Source of the DNA: Porites lobata
Lineage: Eukaryota; Cnidaria; Anthozoa; Scleractinia; Poritidae
Assembly (NCBI GenBank): GCA_942486035.1
Contig: CALNXK010000070.1
Location: 408,501-472,500 of the forward strand
Length of the DNA stretch: 64,000 nucleotides
Reading direction: 5' to 3'
This document shows positions 22,031 to 34,900 of the stretch, in pieces; position 1 is the first letter of the stretch, and the number at the start of each line of letters is the position of its first letter. The notes beneath the pieces were generated by a model. The model was not told where the DNA came from. It searched no databases and saw nothing but the letters and a program-made list of their open reading frames with translations. Made by a program: the position numbers and the translations under genes.

Positions 22031-22797
22031 CACAAACGCGAGGGCAGTAAAGCCACTTTCATGGTTCAAGTCTGCAGTGTTGTACTTCCGGTCCGTACCA
22101 AGATAATGCTGCAACTCTAAAGTGGTGTAAGGCCTTTTCCAAAGCCACTGCCTGATTTCCACTGCGTTTACATCATCTGAAGGTGGCTTCTCGTCTGTAC
22201 AGGCTAAGAAGTATAGGTTGAACATGTTTGGAATGCTCTGTATTGACAGTAACTTCATACCTAGTGTAGACTGGTAAAATTGAAGCCTTCGATTGATATC
22301 AGAAACACGAAGAGTGATTTGCCCGATGTGCGCTTGCTGCCCAAGCGCCAGGTTCGGTTCAAGAGAAGCTTGTACGCGCTCAGAACTAAAATTAGACTGG
22401 AAATCATGTTGCAGCAGCTCTAGTGAAAATCCAAACGGGTCCCTAAAGTGGCACATGTATCCGATATCCCGGAACTGTCTTGGAGAAGTGACCTCCACGT
22501 CCTGACGTAAAAGCTTTGAACGAGCTGTGTCTACATCTGCAAGTGATAATCCTATTTTTAGTAAATATCAGACGATGGTTGCGAATTGTAGTACTTTGGT
22601 GGTGTAGATTGCTTGAGAGACGAGCGAAATTCTACAACCGCTGATTGCGGCGCGTTCTGATAACCAACCCAGTGTATCAGCTCCTTTTCACTCTTTATTT
22701 TTTTAATGACACTCATTCCCAGTCGATTGCAATACCACTCAATAAGTCCGGCAACAGCCGATGCATCCACATGTAGTCGAGGAAATGCCAACTTCAT
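22031..22797 (-). pseudogene. Glyoxalase-fold (VOC superfamily) gene fragment with frameshift
   Basis: The minus-strand frame from ATG at 22797 encodes MKLAFPRLHVDAS..., WYCNRLGMSVIKKI, HWVGYQNAPQSAVVEF, then after a break KIGLSLADVDTARSKLL, RQFRDIGYMCHFRDPFGFSLELLQH. A second VOC-like half follows (IGQITLRVSDINRRLQFYQSTLGMKLL, FTALAFV). At about 22550 the frame is lost by a one-base deletion in an A-run right after SSDIY, leaving in-frame stops. The open reading ends at a plausible donor (gtg|gtattt) at 22031, but no following exon is seen; a Gypsy fragment occupies the next 750 bases. Family members bind metals and include glyoxalases and dioxygenases; no activity is inferred. An assembly error in the A-run is the alternative. 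Confidence 0.65.
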
Positions 22798-23095
22798 TAC
22801 GATTTTGGAGGTAAAAGAAGTTTTTAAATGGACGCTTCCTTGTTGCACCTCTGCTGACCGCTGAGGGACTGGGACCAACCCTACCAGGCCACAGACTAAC
22901 CAAACTCTATGCGCTCGCGTTCTAATTTTGGACGGACCAACGGACTGGCCTCATAAAAGCTCTACGTGAACACTGTACGTTTTTCAGGGTCCTGTGGCTA
23001 AACATTCGAGTCCCGCTTTGCTGACATTTGATCCGCTTAATACGACTGCTTGGTTTTTACGGGACAGCTTTCTTTGTCCCTGGACAAAGACGTTC

Positions 23096-24317
23096 CATTT
23101 TAGCCCCCATTATACGGACACCTGTTAATTACTTTTTTCTACTCCAACAGCCATAGGTTCCCGACTCCGATCAATAGATTCACAGACCGGAGGAAGTTAA
23201 CCTCGATAATATGACACAACCAGCTGTGTTCTGTATTAATTCTTGCCTCTGACGAAGTTATCCTCGTATATCAGCATTTCGATGTTTACAGTGCTACGGT
23301 AGACGGGATAAGATGAAGTGGAGACGTCAATTTCTGAATTTTTAAAGTAATAAATGAGTTTAATACACAGAGAACTGTTTTTGATTAAGTAATGGGTGCA
23401 AACCAAAGGACGTAATCTGCGTTGAAACTAGTAATAGCGATTGTAGTGTACGTCCGGAACTTAACCTCCCTAGCGCGGGAAGTCTGGAGTCATGTGACTT
23501 GACGGAGCCAGTGTGTTTTGTAGTGTAGCGGTGATGAGCTAAGTAGTGCTCGTGTTTACTAGACTATAATTATGGCCTCGGTGGCCCGTTAGAAATACTA
23601 CAGCAATGTTTTTTTTTTAATATTTCTTTAGTATTTCAGTTGTTCACCAAAAGGAGTTTGCTTGTTTACTTCAATAACATGACCCGTTAAAAATTTTTTA
23701 TAAAGACACTTTCTATACCCCCACCACCCTCCCGCCCCCCAACGTCCGTAGTAATAGGGTTCGACTGTATCTACTTTATATTTGGCTTTGAAAAAGAGTC
23801 CCGTAAATACAGCTATTGTGGGTGTTTCTCTTAAAGTAACTCTCAAGGATCCAATAAATGTGTTTAAAGTTATATCCACTGTTCCCATTTTCTAGAAGCA
23901 AAAGATTGTCGGATATCACGCTTGGATCTAGTACAGTTATGAGAATTGACGCATATTTAATCGAACAGTGACGCGAGTGCATAAAAATGGTTATAAACCG
24001 ACGCAAGCAACTAAGCCCGATGTAAAGACTTCCAGCTGAGTCTTCAGTAAAAAGCGTCACTTTCAGTAGCGCGGGGATGATTTAGAAGGTCGCGCAGCAT
24101 TACTGTGTAGAACTGGTAGCTTAGGAATAAGTTGTCTCATAACGCCATGTACCCGAAAAAGGAACGAATACTTGAAAAATGAAATAGTAGTAGAGTCATT
24201 TCTATTAAGCCTCGCTTTACTGCCTGCTGCGAATTCTTCATTTTAACACAACTTGCCAGGTCTGAGTTCAAATCTTATCATATTCAGTTTTTGAAACATT
24301 ATATGTGTCAAGGGGAT
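23096..24317. other. Interior of the inverted-repeat pair, no gene recognised
   Basis: No domain recognised on either strand. A C-rich stretch lies at 23715-23740. Confidence 0.35.
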
Positions 24318-24800
24318 ATATCAATATAAAACAGAGTCATCAGCATACAAGTAACTATAAAGCAAACTCCAGGACATTTGCAAATCATTCACATAGAATA
24401 TAAACAATAGCAGGTTGTACCATGGGCAACTCCTACAGATACTGTAGCTTGGTTAGGCTGGGTATTGCCATTCATGTTTGCAACTGAACCGTTTTAGTGT
24501 TTTCTCGTTCTTTCCATAGATTTGGGTGTTGAAAGCCCTTTCTATGATGTTGCAAAAAGTAGGCAAAATGGAAACTGACCCAGGATTTCTGTTTATTACC
24601 TTTCTTATGTAAGGGTACAACTTAGAATGAAGGGTACAACTATCAAATTTTTCTAAGTAGAGGGAAAAGGTCCCTTTTATGGCGATATATAGGTGGTAGC
24701 GACGGCGTGCATGGACAGAGTCCTTGAGCAGGTGTGCACTATTTTTATACAGTCCAGTGGCTTTATTAAGTTTAACCGCTTGATAGCATCAGGTCTTCAC
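24318..24800 (-). pseudogene. Heavily decayed LINE reverse transcriptase
   Basis: Minus-strand reading, in several frames, shows recognisable pieces of a non-LTR reverse transcriptase in the right order: LNKATGL, LLKDSVHA, a GTF-like block, VSILPTFCNIIERAFNTQIY, then LLFIFYVNDLQMSW and LYADDSVLY followed by a stop. The YADD box is at about 24333-24345. Frameshifts, stops and an internal deletion show it is dead. Confidence 0.65.
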
Positions 24801-25050
24801 CACAGACGAACCGAGGTTACGCAGGATATCACTAATTACGTATACATAGAATGAAAACTCCGGAGTCCTGTGCCAAGATTTTCATACTGACGCTTACAAA
24901 AAAGGATTTAAGTGTCCTTATCAAGCGGGTTAAAATGTAAAGAACAAAGAAACAAAGAAAGCTGTCCGTAATAACGAAGCGTTTGTGTTAAGCTGATGTC
25001 CGCAAAGCGGGACTCGAATGTATAGCCACAGGACCATGTAAAACGCACCG

Positions 25051-25836
25051 AGCTAAAAGCTTGGTATGCCTGTGGCCATACATGGTTGGTGCCATTGAGT
25101 AGACAACCACGGAGCTAATCATGTTCTAGTGCATTAGAATAGAGTGTGGAATCGTCCAGTCAACACCTGCTTATCTTTTCATTATTTATTAAAGCATTGT
25201 CTATAGCAATGTTTTGTTTTCCTCCTCAATTTAAGATTTAATTGCGGTTTACTAAGTTCAGTTGTGAAAGGGTTAACTACTCTGTTCTAAAAACATTTGC
25301 ATAGAAAAAAATAATTAAAATTTGCTAACTTATCTTTGAATAATAGATGCTATTTTTTTTCAATTTACCCAATTTTTCATATCAAGAAGTTTCATAGCGA
25401 GTCTGAGCTAGCCCGACGACAATGGCCCATCAGGCTAGGCCCTAATATTTTGAAACAGAGTTATTAAAGATCATTAAAATCTTTCAACTTTAATTTATGC
25501 CAAATTTTGTTTACAAAAAACGTTGTAGGAATCTAAAGACGGTATTAACGAGAGCACAGTTAACGCTAGAAAAGCTACATCTTCAAGTCTGGAATTGTCT
25601 CCGTCTGTGCATATGTATGTGTTAACCGTGAAATATCATTAAAATGTTTCCAACGATTGTTAAACTGTGTCATCAACAAAAAGAATAATTTAAGTTTTGA
25701 CGTTAATGTTAAAATGCGACAGGTGGTATGGAACTGTTAACATGTATAGTATAAGTTACATCCCCGTTGTGGCTTAACCGCACTTAATGCACTCGACTTT
25801 TCAGGAGAGTTGCGTTCCGCGAACACGGCAGCGATC
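25051..25836. other. Region upstream of gene 2
   Basis: No coding sequence seen. ttttcag at 25798-25804 may be a splice acceptor for a 5' UTR exon that runs into the start codon at 25837. No TATA box could be assigned. Confidence 0.35.
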
Positions 25837-25912
25837 ATGGGTGTTCTTCACTACAGTATTTTCTTTATGCTGTACATGCATTCTTTCAGAATTTGCTTCG
25901 GCTGTTTGGGTG
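25837..25912 (+). CDS. Gene 2 exon 1: signal peptide
   Basis: MGVLHYSIFFMLYMHSF followed by RICFGCLG: a hydrophobic N-terminal segment with a small-residue end, as expected of a signal peptide. ATG is in good context (GATCATGG). The donor g|gtaagttc leaves phase 1, matching the PAN exon. Confidence 0.7.
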
Positions 25913-28900
25913 GTAAGTTCTTCTCTTTCCGCCTTGTTGTTTCAATCATATTTGGCTCGCTATTTTCAAAAATTGAGCGTCAAAATAGTGACAAACACAT
26001 TTATCTCTTGAAAGAAGATAAAAAAATTATTATAGTTAGCTAGACTGACTTTAAACAAGAGTAGCTGCAAAATTTTCTGCTCTTGTATACTGCCCATAAA
26101 TGTGACTTTTAGTACAGCTTACGGTTAATTTCTCTTCTTTTCTAACAGAAACATGCAAAAAAAATCCCTTCACCTGCAAAAAGTTCCGCAAAATTATTTT
26201 TCGTGGTTGCAAAATTGCTTAAGGCTCATAGGACTCCAAGGACCTTCCCTTTCCCGAACATAAAGAACCATGTCTGTTAGCAACAAGGGGAGAACACGCA
26301 AAAAGTTCTAAACAAGCGTTTTCGAAACTCTCTAAATAACAAATTTTGGTTAGGGACCGGCTTAATGTTTACACTGTTAACCTTTTTACAACTACTAGCG
26401 ATTAACCCCATCTTTGTAGGCTTTCTTTGTTTATTTAGCCTGTCTGCTCGCCGCAAAATGATTGCTCTACAAGAATCTAGTTACAGAAAAGAAAACAGTC
26501 TGTGGCTATTATTAGCGAGAAAAAAGAATAAATAAAAAAAGGCTGCTAACAATGTCAGTATGCGAGGAGCTTTTCTAGTCCCTTTTTATTTCTTTTCGTT
26601 TCTTATCACTTCCCTTCGGAAGCCCAAGATTCCTTAGTATCTGTTCTTAATTATCTTTATTTTTACTTTGGACCCATACCATATTTTAAAACACTCTACG
26701 TTAATACGACCCTGTACCCCTCTTTTACGTTGACGAATATTTTTCTGACTCGAAAATGTCTTGTATTCGAAAACCTCGTTGAATATGACCACCTTTAAGG
26801 ATCCCCAGACGTTACCTTCTTTACAATTTTAACTCGTTTATACGAACAACAGCATAAAACAATAATCTCGGCCGGATGGCAATTGAGGGAAGCCAGACGC
26901 AATCAATTTGAAAATCTACATCAATTTTATCTTACTGAACGTTGTTACAAGAACATAATTGAGCGTCCCAGTTATGTGTAAAATCCGGCAGATTGATAGA
27001 TTGGTGAAATTATCCTTTGTAACATTTATTTTAGAAAGGCTTAGTGTAATATGGGTTGTACCACGTTGATGGGTTTTTAAAGCCCAACGGTCATCGCAAT
27101 AATGGGAATTTTATTCCACTCAACTGTCCTTGTTTCCTTTTTGGTCAATTTAATACGTTTAAGACGTTCACTGAATGCCTTTTTTCAGAATAAATATAAA
27201 CGTTTTCATGGACGAAAAACAAGCGAAATACCAAGCTAAAGGTTATTTAGTTTTGTCCTCCTTGGGCGTGAGTCAGTGTTAATTACCATTCTAGACATTG
27301 CCTTTTGAATTCAGAAATTCTTTCGATATCATGCCATCTATTTTATGTTTTACTCTATTTAATATAAGAATTTGTTTATTCATTCATTACAATCAATCCA
27401 TGAAGCTGCTAACAGACTGACTGAATAACATGGCAACTTAATAAATACTGAATAAGAGGAAATAAGGGTAAACACATCCTGCTGCACATAATTAACAAAG
27501 AGAAAATTGCTAAGAAACCCGAATTGTTGGCAACAATTCTGTTTGGTTGTTAACGGGAAAACATTTCCTCAGCAAACACCACGCGATCATAATGTTGGCT
27601 TTTTTAATAAAAACTACAGAAACTTCCCATGGATTTGTTATTGTCGTTAAGGCAGAGAAGACCGTGAGAAGGTTTTCCCAATTTTATGCGATTTATTGTA
27701 GCTGTGTCGTCTATCCAGTGCCTGAGTTTTGCTATTTTGTTCAATTATAAAGTTTACAGCGGACTCAATAACAACATGGAAATCTATTTAAAAGTTAAAT
27801 AACAGGAGATAATTGGAAGAAATTTTTTAAGAAATATAAAATTGAGTTTCGATATTGTCACCACAGTTTAATACTTGGATTATAGACTTGTCAACAAAAA
27901 GGAAGTTGCTGGGAAACAAAGAATTCTGTTATTTGCGTCATACGAGGAAAATATTTTCGCAGTAAACACGACAGTTTACCACTTTTCAAGACAGGTGGGA
28001 ATACCATCTACCTGTTTTTCTTTTTTCAGCATTTTAATTGGCTTTTACTAAAAATGAATTATCGTATATATTCCTACAAAAGGAGGTTTTCTTTATAGAG
28101 CTCGACCAATTGACAGAAAATTGAAATTGGCCTAGAGAACTAAGTTAATTCCATCTCTTTTTGTCATTATTTGATGTACATTGCTGTTTTAAGCCAGTTT
28201 GAAGCAATTCCAAGAAAACCCCAGCAAGACAGTTTAATTAACATATATGGTAGTTTCATGATTAAATGTCAGATAAAACATAGCTTGAAGCTAAGGAGGA
28301 TAACCGAAGATATATAAGTTATTAGGTTCCATGAACCTCAATCTTGTTTATAAAGGACAGTTGCTTTTAATTGAAGGTCTTTTTGCCGCCAGAAAAGGTC
28401 AGAATTGGCCACCTTATGAGCTCCTGGAATTGCTAAATGCAATTTTTTTCTTTCTTCAATTCAGGTAATTGCCGCGTACTGGCGTTTCCGAGTTATTTCC
28501 TAATTGCTGACAAATGTTTGGAGGGCCACACGTTCTTAATTGTCCAATATGTCCCGGATATGGGTCTTTGTGAACTGCTTTGTTACAACCAACCAAACTG
28601 CGTCAGTGTTAATTACGAGATACAAACACAAAGGCGATGTGAACTGAACAATTCAACACACCGGGCGCACGATGAGGACTTTAAAGAGAGGAAAGGCTGC
28701 TTATATCATGGTGCAATTGTAAGTTTTTTGTCTTTTCTTTTCTCGTCTTCTTTTTCTTTCATCATCATCATCTTCAAGGTAATCATCATCCCACTGTCGA
28801 CATCTTCATCATCATCACAATGGTCACCATCTTCGACATTAGAGGGAGCTTAAGCAACGACGAAGACGACCGTGGCGAAAACGTCTCTTAAAGAGTGAAT

Positions 28901-31900
28901 TCACGCTGTATCAAAATCTATCGTTCTTATTGCACGTCGTTCAATTGGCCACCAAATGTTGGTGAGTTTTTCTGGAGTCGCATTGTAAAGAACTGTATCT
29001 AAGTTAAAAAAATAAATAATAACAATAAAATAAAGAATCGTTGTCTTGTGTTCACGTCCCGGTAGAGAAGGTGAAACTAAGAAGTTCCACGTGGTAGTCG
29101 TGCAACGAAGGGCAGGGAAATGTACAAAAAACGTGATTTAGGTGCAAAGTTTTTTTTTTGCTAATATTAATCTATTTCACCTATTTGCGTTTTCCTTTGA
29201 CGTCGTCGTTGCTTAAGCTCCCTATTAATAATTATTATCATCAGGATCATAATAATTACCATTGTCTTATCATCATCATCATCATCATCTTGTAGTTTGT
29301 AGTTGACGCTCTATCAAGACGGTTTAACGTAACTTCTTCTCTTACAATTCAAACCTGATTTTTGTTCTTTCAAAGAGTGCTTGTGATACTTCCCGTTGTC
29401 AAAACGACGGTACCTGTCAGTCTGGATTCACAGAGAAAAAATATCGGTGTTTATGTCCTTCTGGTTTCACTGGTGAACAATGTGAACATGGTAAGCTGTT
29501 CTTGAAAAGACTTTACCTTTATGCAAATAATCAAAGGTTCGTTAATCGTAATCAAGCTTGGGCTGTCCTTTGTCATTTCCTACGGCAGTGTACAAAACGT
29601 TCACGTAGCGAACATTTTAAGGTTTTGCTAGCCTCTCGTTTCAGTTGGTCTATTAACTGTCATACACTTTCAAATGCTATTTCCTTAAATTTTTGCTTTT
29701 TGTTTCCGGTAATCCTAAGTGTGTTTTTTGGTTATTTGAGTTGAGTAATTTTAGAGCTTGTTTTTGAGCAGAAACAGTTCGTAATTGAAAGCCTTTCTTC
29801 AAGAGCATTTCAACTCTAAACCAAGAAAACGTGATATGGCGTGAGCCTTGATTATACATCTAAGCTCGTTGCTAGGAAGTTCATTTGATTGAGCTCTCGA
29901 GGGAGGGGGAAAGGGGGGCGGGGTTGGAGAGTTCCATATAAACTTCTCGTCGAAAAATTGGAATGAAACCGGCCCCTAAGGGAAACTTACCCAAATACCC
30001 AAATAAGTTTTTCGAGGGAGTATAACGGGGCCCATAAGTTGACATACAAGGAACATGAATGTCAAACATCGAAACTGTGGGTCCAACCATAACAATTTAA
30101 TAAGTTTATTCGTAAAAGTGAAAAAAAAAAAATGAAACAAAAACAATAAGTCAATGTCTTAACAGACAGAGAAAGATGGCTTCACCTTGGAGTCGACACC
30201 ATTTTTTTCGGCTTGCTGCTAATACTGTTATCATCTTCTAGTAACCTCATCTCTTGATTTCATGCACTGTATATAAAAACGGGGAAAATTCTAAAACGCA
30301 CAATGGGAACTTACTTTTTTGCAATTATTGGTCAATATTGTTTCAGACATCAATGAGTGTGAAGGAGGAACTCACAATTGCAGTTCTAATGCGGTTTGTA
30401 ACAACAACAAAGGATCCTATAACTGCACATGTAAACCAGGATATGAAGGGGACGGAAATAATTGCACAGGTGATATTTTTCGTACTTTAAGTCATTTTGA
30501 ATGCCATCGAAAGCATTTTTTTTCCATGATAAGATGCTCTTTATATAACTTCTTTGCTAGATAGTAGACCATATTACTTCAAAAATTGAAGGGGAAAGGT
30601 GAATGCTTAATACTGACCTTGTATTTTAAATGTTTTGTCTCCTAACATGGCCGGCATCAGAAACTTTGCCTTTTTGTTTTTTCTCATACATTTCTTTTAA
30701 AACTTTCTTCTCAGTGCTGGCCTCAATTTTTAGAAAGCTGAGAGGAATTCACTCTGCAAACTAATCCAATCTCTATTGTTCTATATGATTTCAGACATCA
30801 ATGAGTGTGAAGGAAAAACTCACAATTGCAGTTCTAATGCGGTTTGTAATAACACCAAAGGATCCTACAACTGCACATGTAAACCAGGATATGAAGGGGA
30901 CGGAAATCATTGCACAGGTGAAATTTTTCTTACTTTAGTCATTTTGAATGCCATCGAAAGCATTGCTGTTTTTATTTTTCTATGATAAGATGCTCTTTAT
31001 AGGAATTCTTTGCTAGATAGTAGACCATATTACCTCAAAATTTAAGTGCACAGGTTAATGCTTAGTACCTTGTATTTTAAATGTTTTGTCTCCTACCATG
31101 GCCGACATCAGAAACTTTGCTTTTTTGTTTTTCCTCAAACTTTTCTTTTCCAACTTTCTGCTTAGTGCTAGCCTCACTTTTTAGAAAGCTCAGACGAATT
31201 CGCTCTGCAAACTAAGCCAATCTCTATTGTTCTATATGATTTCAGACATCAATGAGTGTGAAGGAAAAACTCACAATTGCAGTTCTAATGCTGTTTTTCA
31301 CAACATCAACGGATCCTGCAACTGCACATGTAAACCTGGGTACTTGGGAGACGGATGGAACTGTACAGGTGATGAATACACAAATACGTAAGGGACGTTC
31401 TGGTTAATGGGGGAAGTATCCTGACAAATTCGAGTTTTATTCGTGAAAGCCGTTAAAGCAAATTTGGAAATAATGACCTACTTTGGAAATGACGCAATAC
31501 GGTGTTAACGTTATACTAACAATTATTGATGATAAATGACAAAAGAATTAAATTCGGGTCACGATTATGGTATCTTGGGAGACAAATTCATACGCTCAGT
31601 GAATAAAATGGAGGGTTATCCAATAATCGATTGCGGGTCTATAACAAACAAATAAGACGACGCAGGGGCAATAAAAGGGTCTTAATTACCTTTGCTTTTG
31701 CAAGAAAGAATATTTTACCTACAGAATAAGTAGATTTAATTTTTCAGCGATTGAGCATTCAGTTATTTACATGTAATTTAAAACTTATTTCAGATATCGA
31801 TGAGTGTCTAGTAGATACACACCACAATTGCAGTTCTGATGCATTTTGTAATAACACCCACGGATCCTACAACTGCACATGTAAACCAGGATATGAAGGG

Positions 31901-34900
31901 GACGGAAATAATTGCACAGGTGATATTTTTCGTAATTTAGTCATTTTGCGTGCCATCGAAAGCATTACTGTTTTTATTTTTCCATAATAAGATGCTCTTT
32001 ATCAATTTTTGCTAGACAGTAGACAATATTACCTCAGTTCAAATCTTAAGCGGAAAGTTTATAACGCTTTTAAATGTACCTTGTATTTTAAATGTTTTGT
32101 CTCCTAACATGGCCGGCATCAGTAACTTTGCTTTTTTGTTTTTTCTGATGCATTTCTTTTACAACTTTCTTCTCAGTGCTGGCCTCACTTTTTAGAAAGC
32201 TGAGGGGAATTCACTCTGCAAACTAATTAAGCTTATCTCCATTGTTCAATATGATTTCAGACATCAATGAGTGTGACGGAAAAGCTCACAATTGCAGTTC
32301 TAATGCGGTTTGTAATAATACCAAAGGATCCTACAACTGCACATGTAAACCAGGATATGAAGGAGACGGAGATAATTGCACAGGTAATTTCTTTCATAAC
32401 TTCGTCATTTTGCATACCATCGAAAGCATTGCTATTTTTATTTTTCAATGATAAGATGCTCTTTATAGCAATTCTTTGCTAGGTAGTAGACCAATATTGC
32501 TTCAAAATTTTAAGTGCACAGGTTAATTCTTAGTACCTTGTATTTTAAATGTTTTGTCTCCTAACATGGCCGGCATCAGAAACATTGCTTGTTTGTTTTT
32601 CCTCATGCATTTCTTTTACAACTTTCTACTTAGTGCTAGCCTCACTTTTTAGAAAGCTGAGACGAATTCACTCTGGAAACTAAGCCAATCTCTATTGTTC
32701 TATATGATTTCAGACATCAATGAGTGTGAAGGAGGAACTCACAATTGCAGTTCTAATGCAGTTTGTCACAACATCAACGGATCCTACAACTGCACATGTA
32801 AACCTGGGTACTTGGGAGACGGATGGAACTGTACAGGTGATGAATACACAAATACATAAAGGGCGTTTTTGTTAACAGGGGAAGTATCTTGACAAATTCG
32901 AGTTTTGTTCATGAAAGTTTAAGGCAAATTTGGAAGTAATGACCCACTTTGGAAATGACACAATAGGATCTTAACATTATACTAACAATAATTGGTCATA
33001 AGTAGAACAAAGAATGAAATTTCAGGACACGATTATGGTATCTTGGGAGACAAATTCATACGCTTAGTGAATAAAATGGAGGGTATCCAAAAATCGGTTG
33101 CGGGTCTATATACAAATAAGACGATGCAGGGGCAATAAAAGGGTCTTACGTTTGGTTTGGCAAGAAAGAATATTTTACCTACAGAATAAGTAGATTTTAA
33201 TTTTTCAGCGATTGAGCATTCAGTTATTTACATGTAATTTAAAACTTATTTCAGATATCGATGAGTGTCTAGTAGATACACACCACAATTGCAGTTCTGA
33301 TGCATTTTGTAATAACACCCACGGATCCTGCAACTGCACATGTAAACCAGGATATGAAGGGGACGGAAATAATTGCACAGGTGATATTTTTCGTAATTTA
33401 GTCATTTTGCGTGCCATCGAAAGCATTACTGTTTTTATTTTTCCGTAATAAGATGCTCTTTATCAATTTTTGCTAGACAGTAGACCATATTACCTCAGTT
33501 AAAATCGTAAGCGGAAAGTTTATGACGCTTTGTACCTTGTATTTTAAATGTTTTGTCTCCTAACATGGCCGGCATCAGAAACTTTGCTTTTTTGTTTTTT
33601 CTGATGCATTTCGTTTACAACTTTCTTCTCAGTGCTGGCCTCACTTTTTAGAAATCTGAGGGAAATTGACTCTGCAAACTAAGCCAATCTCTATTGTTCT
33701 ATATGATTTCAGACATCAATGAGTGTGAGGGAATAACTCACAATTGCAGTTCTAATGCGGTTTGTAATAACACTAAAGGATCCTACAACTGCACATGTAA
33801 ACCAGGATATGAAGGAGACGGAGATAATTGCACAGGTAATTTCTTTCATAACTTCGTCTTTTTGCATACCATCGAAAGCATTGCTGTTTTTATTTTTCCA
33901 TGATAAGATGCTTTTTATAGCAATTCTTTGCTAGGTAGTAGACCAACATTGCTTCAAAATTTTAAGTGCACAGGCTTATGCTTAGTACCTTGTATTTTTA
34001 ATGTTTTGTCTCCTAACATGGCTGGCATCAGAAACTTTGCTTGTTTGTTTTTTCTCATGCATTTCTTTTGCAACTTTTACTTAGTGCTAGCCTCACTTTT
34101 TAGAAAGCTGAAAGGAATTCACCCTGCAAACTAAGGCAATCTCTATCGTTCTTTATGATTTCAGACATCAATGAGTGTGAAGGAGGAACTCACAATTGCA
34201 GTTCTAATGCAATTTGTCACAGCATCAACGAATCCTACAACTGCACATGTAAACCTGGGTACTTGGGAGACGGATGGAACTGTACAGGTGATCAATACAC
34301 AAATACATAAAGGGCGTTTTGGTTAACGGGGCAAGTATCTTGACAAATTCTAGTTTTGTTCATGAAAGTTTAAAGCAAACTTGGAAGTAATGACCCACTT
34401 TGGAAATGACACAATAGGATCTTAACATTATGCTAACAATTATTGGTCATAAGTAAGAAAAAGAATGAAATTTCAGGTCACGATTATGGTATCTTGGGAG
34501 ACAAATTCATACGCTTAGGGAATAAAATGGCGGGTTAGTCCAAAAATCGTTTGCGGGTCTATAACAAACAAATAAGACGATGCATGGACAATAAAAGGGT
34601 CTTACCTTTGCTTTTGCAAAAAAGAATATTTTACCTTCAGAATAAGTAGATTTCAGTAATTTTTCATCGATTGAGCATTCAGTAATTTACATGTAATTTA
34701 CATGTAAAACCTATTTCAGATATCGATGAGTGTGTAGTAGATACACACCACAATTGCAGTTCTGATGCATTTTGTAATAACACCCACGGATCGTTCAATT
34801 GCACATGTAAACCTGGATTTACAGGAGATGGAGAAAACTGCACAGGTAGTATTCTCAGTGGTACGTGTGTTCACGTAGGGCAGCAGAAACTTTATCTCTT

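Larger units (their letters stand above)
22975..25050. repeat. Inverted-repeat pair bounding ~2 kb
   Basis: About 22975-23095 (GTCCTGTGGCTAAACATTCG, then CCCGCTTTGC and GACAGCTTTCTTTGT) matches the reverse complement of about 24945-25050. The arms are imperfect but colinear over roughly 110 bp, as in an old TIR transposon. A decayed LINE lies inside. No target duplication identified. Confidence 0.55.

Noticed and set aside
25787..26011. Alternative 74-codon frame over the signal peptide exon
   Set aside because: It reads through the donor at 25913 in another frame. Only the frame starting at 25837 joins the PAN exon in phase.
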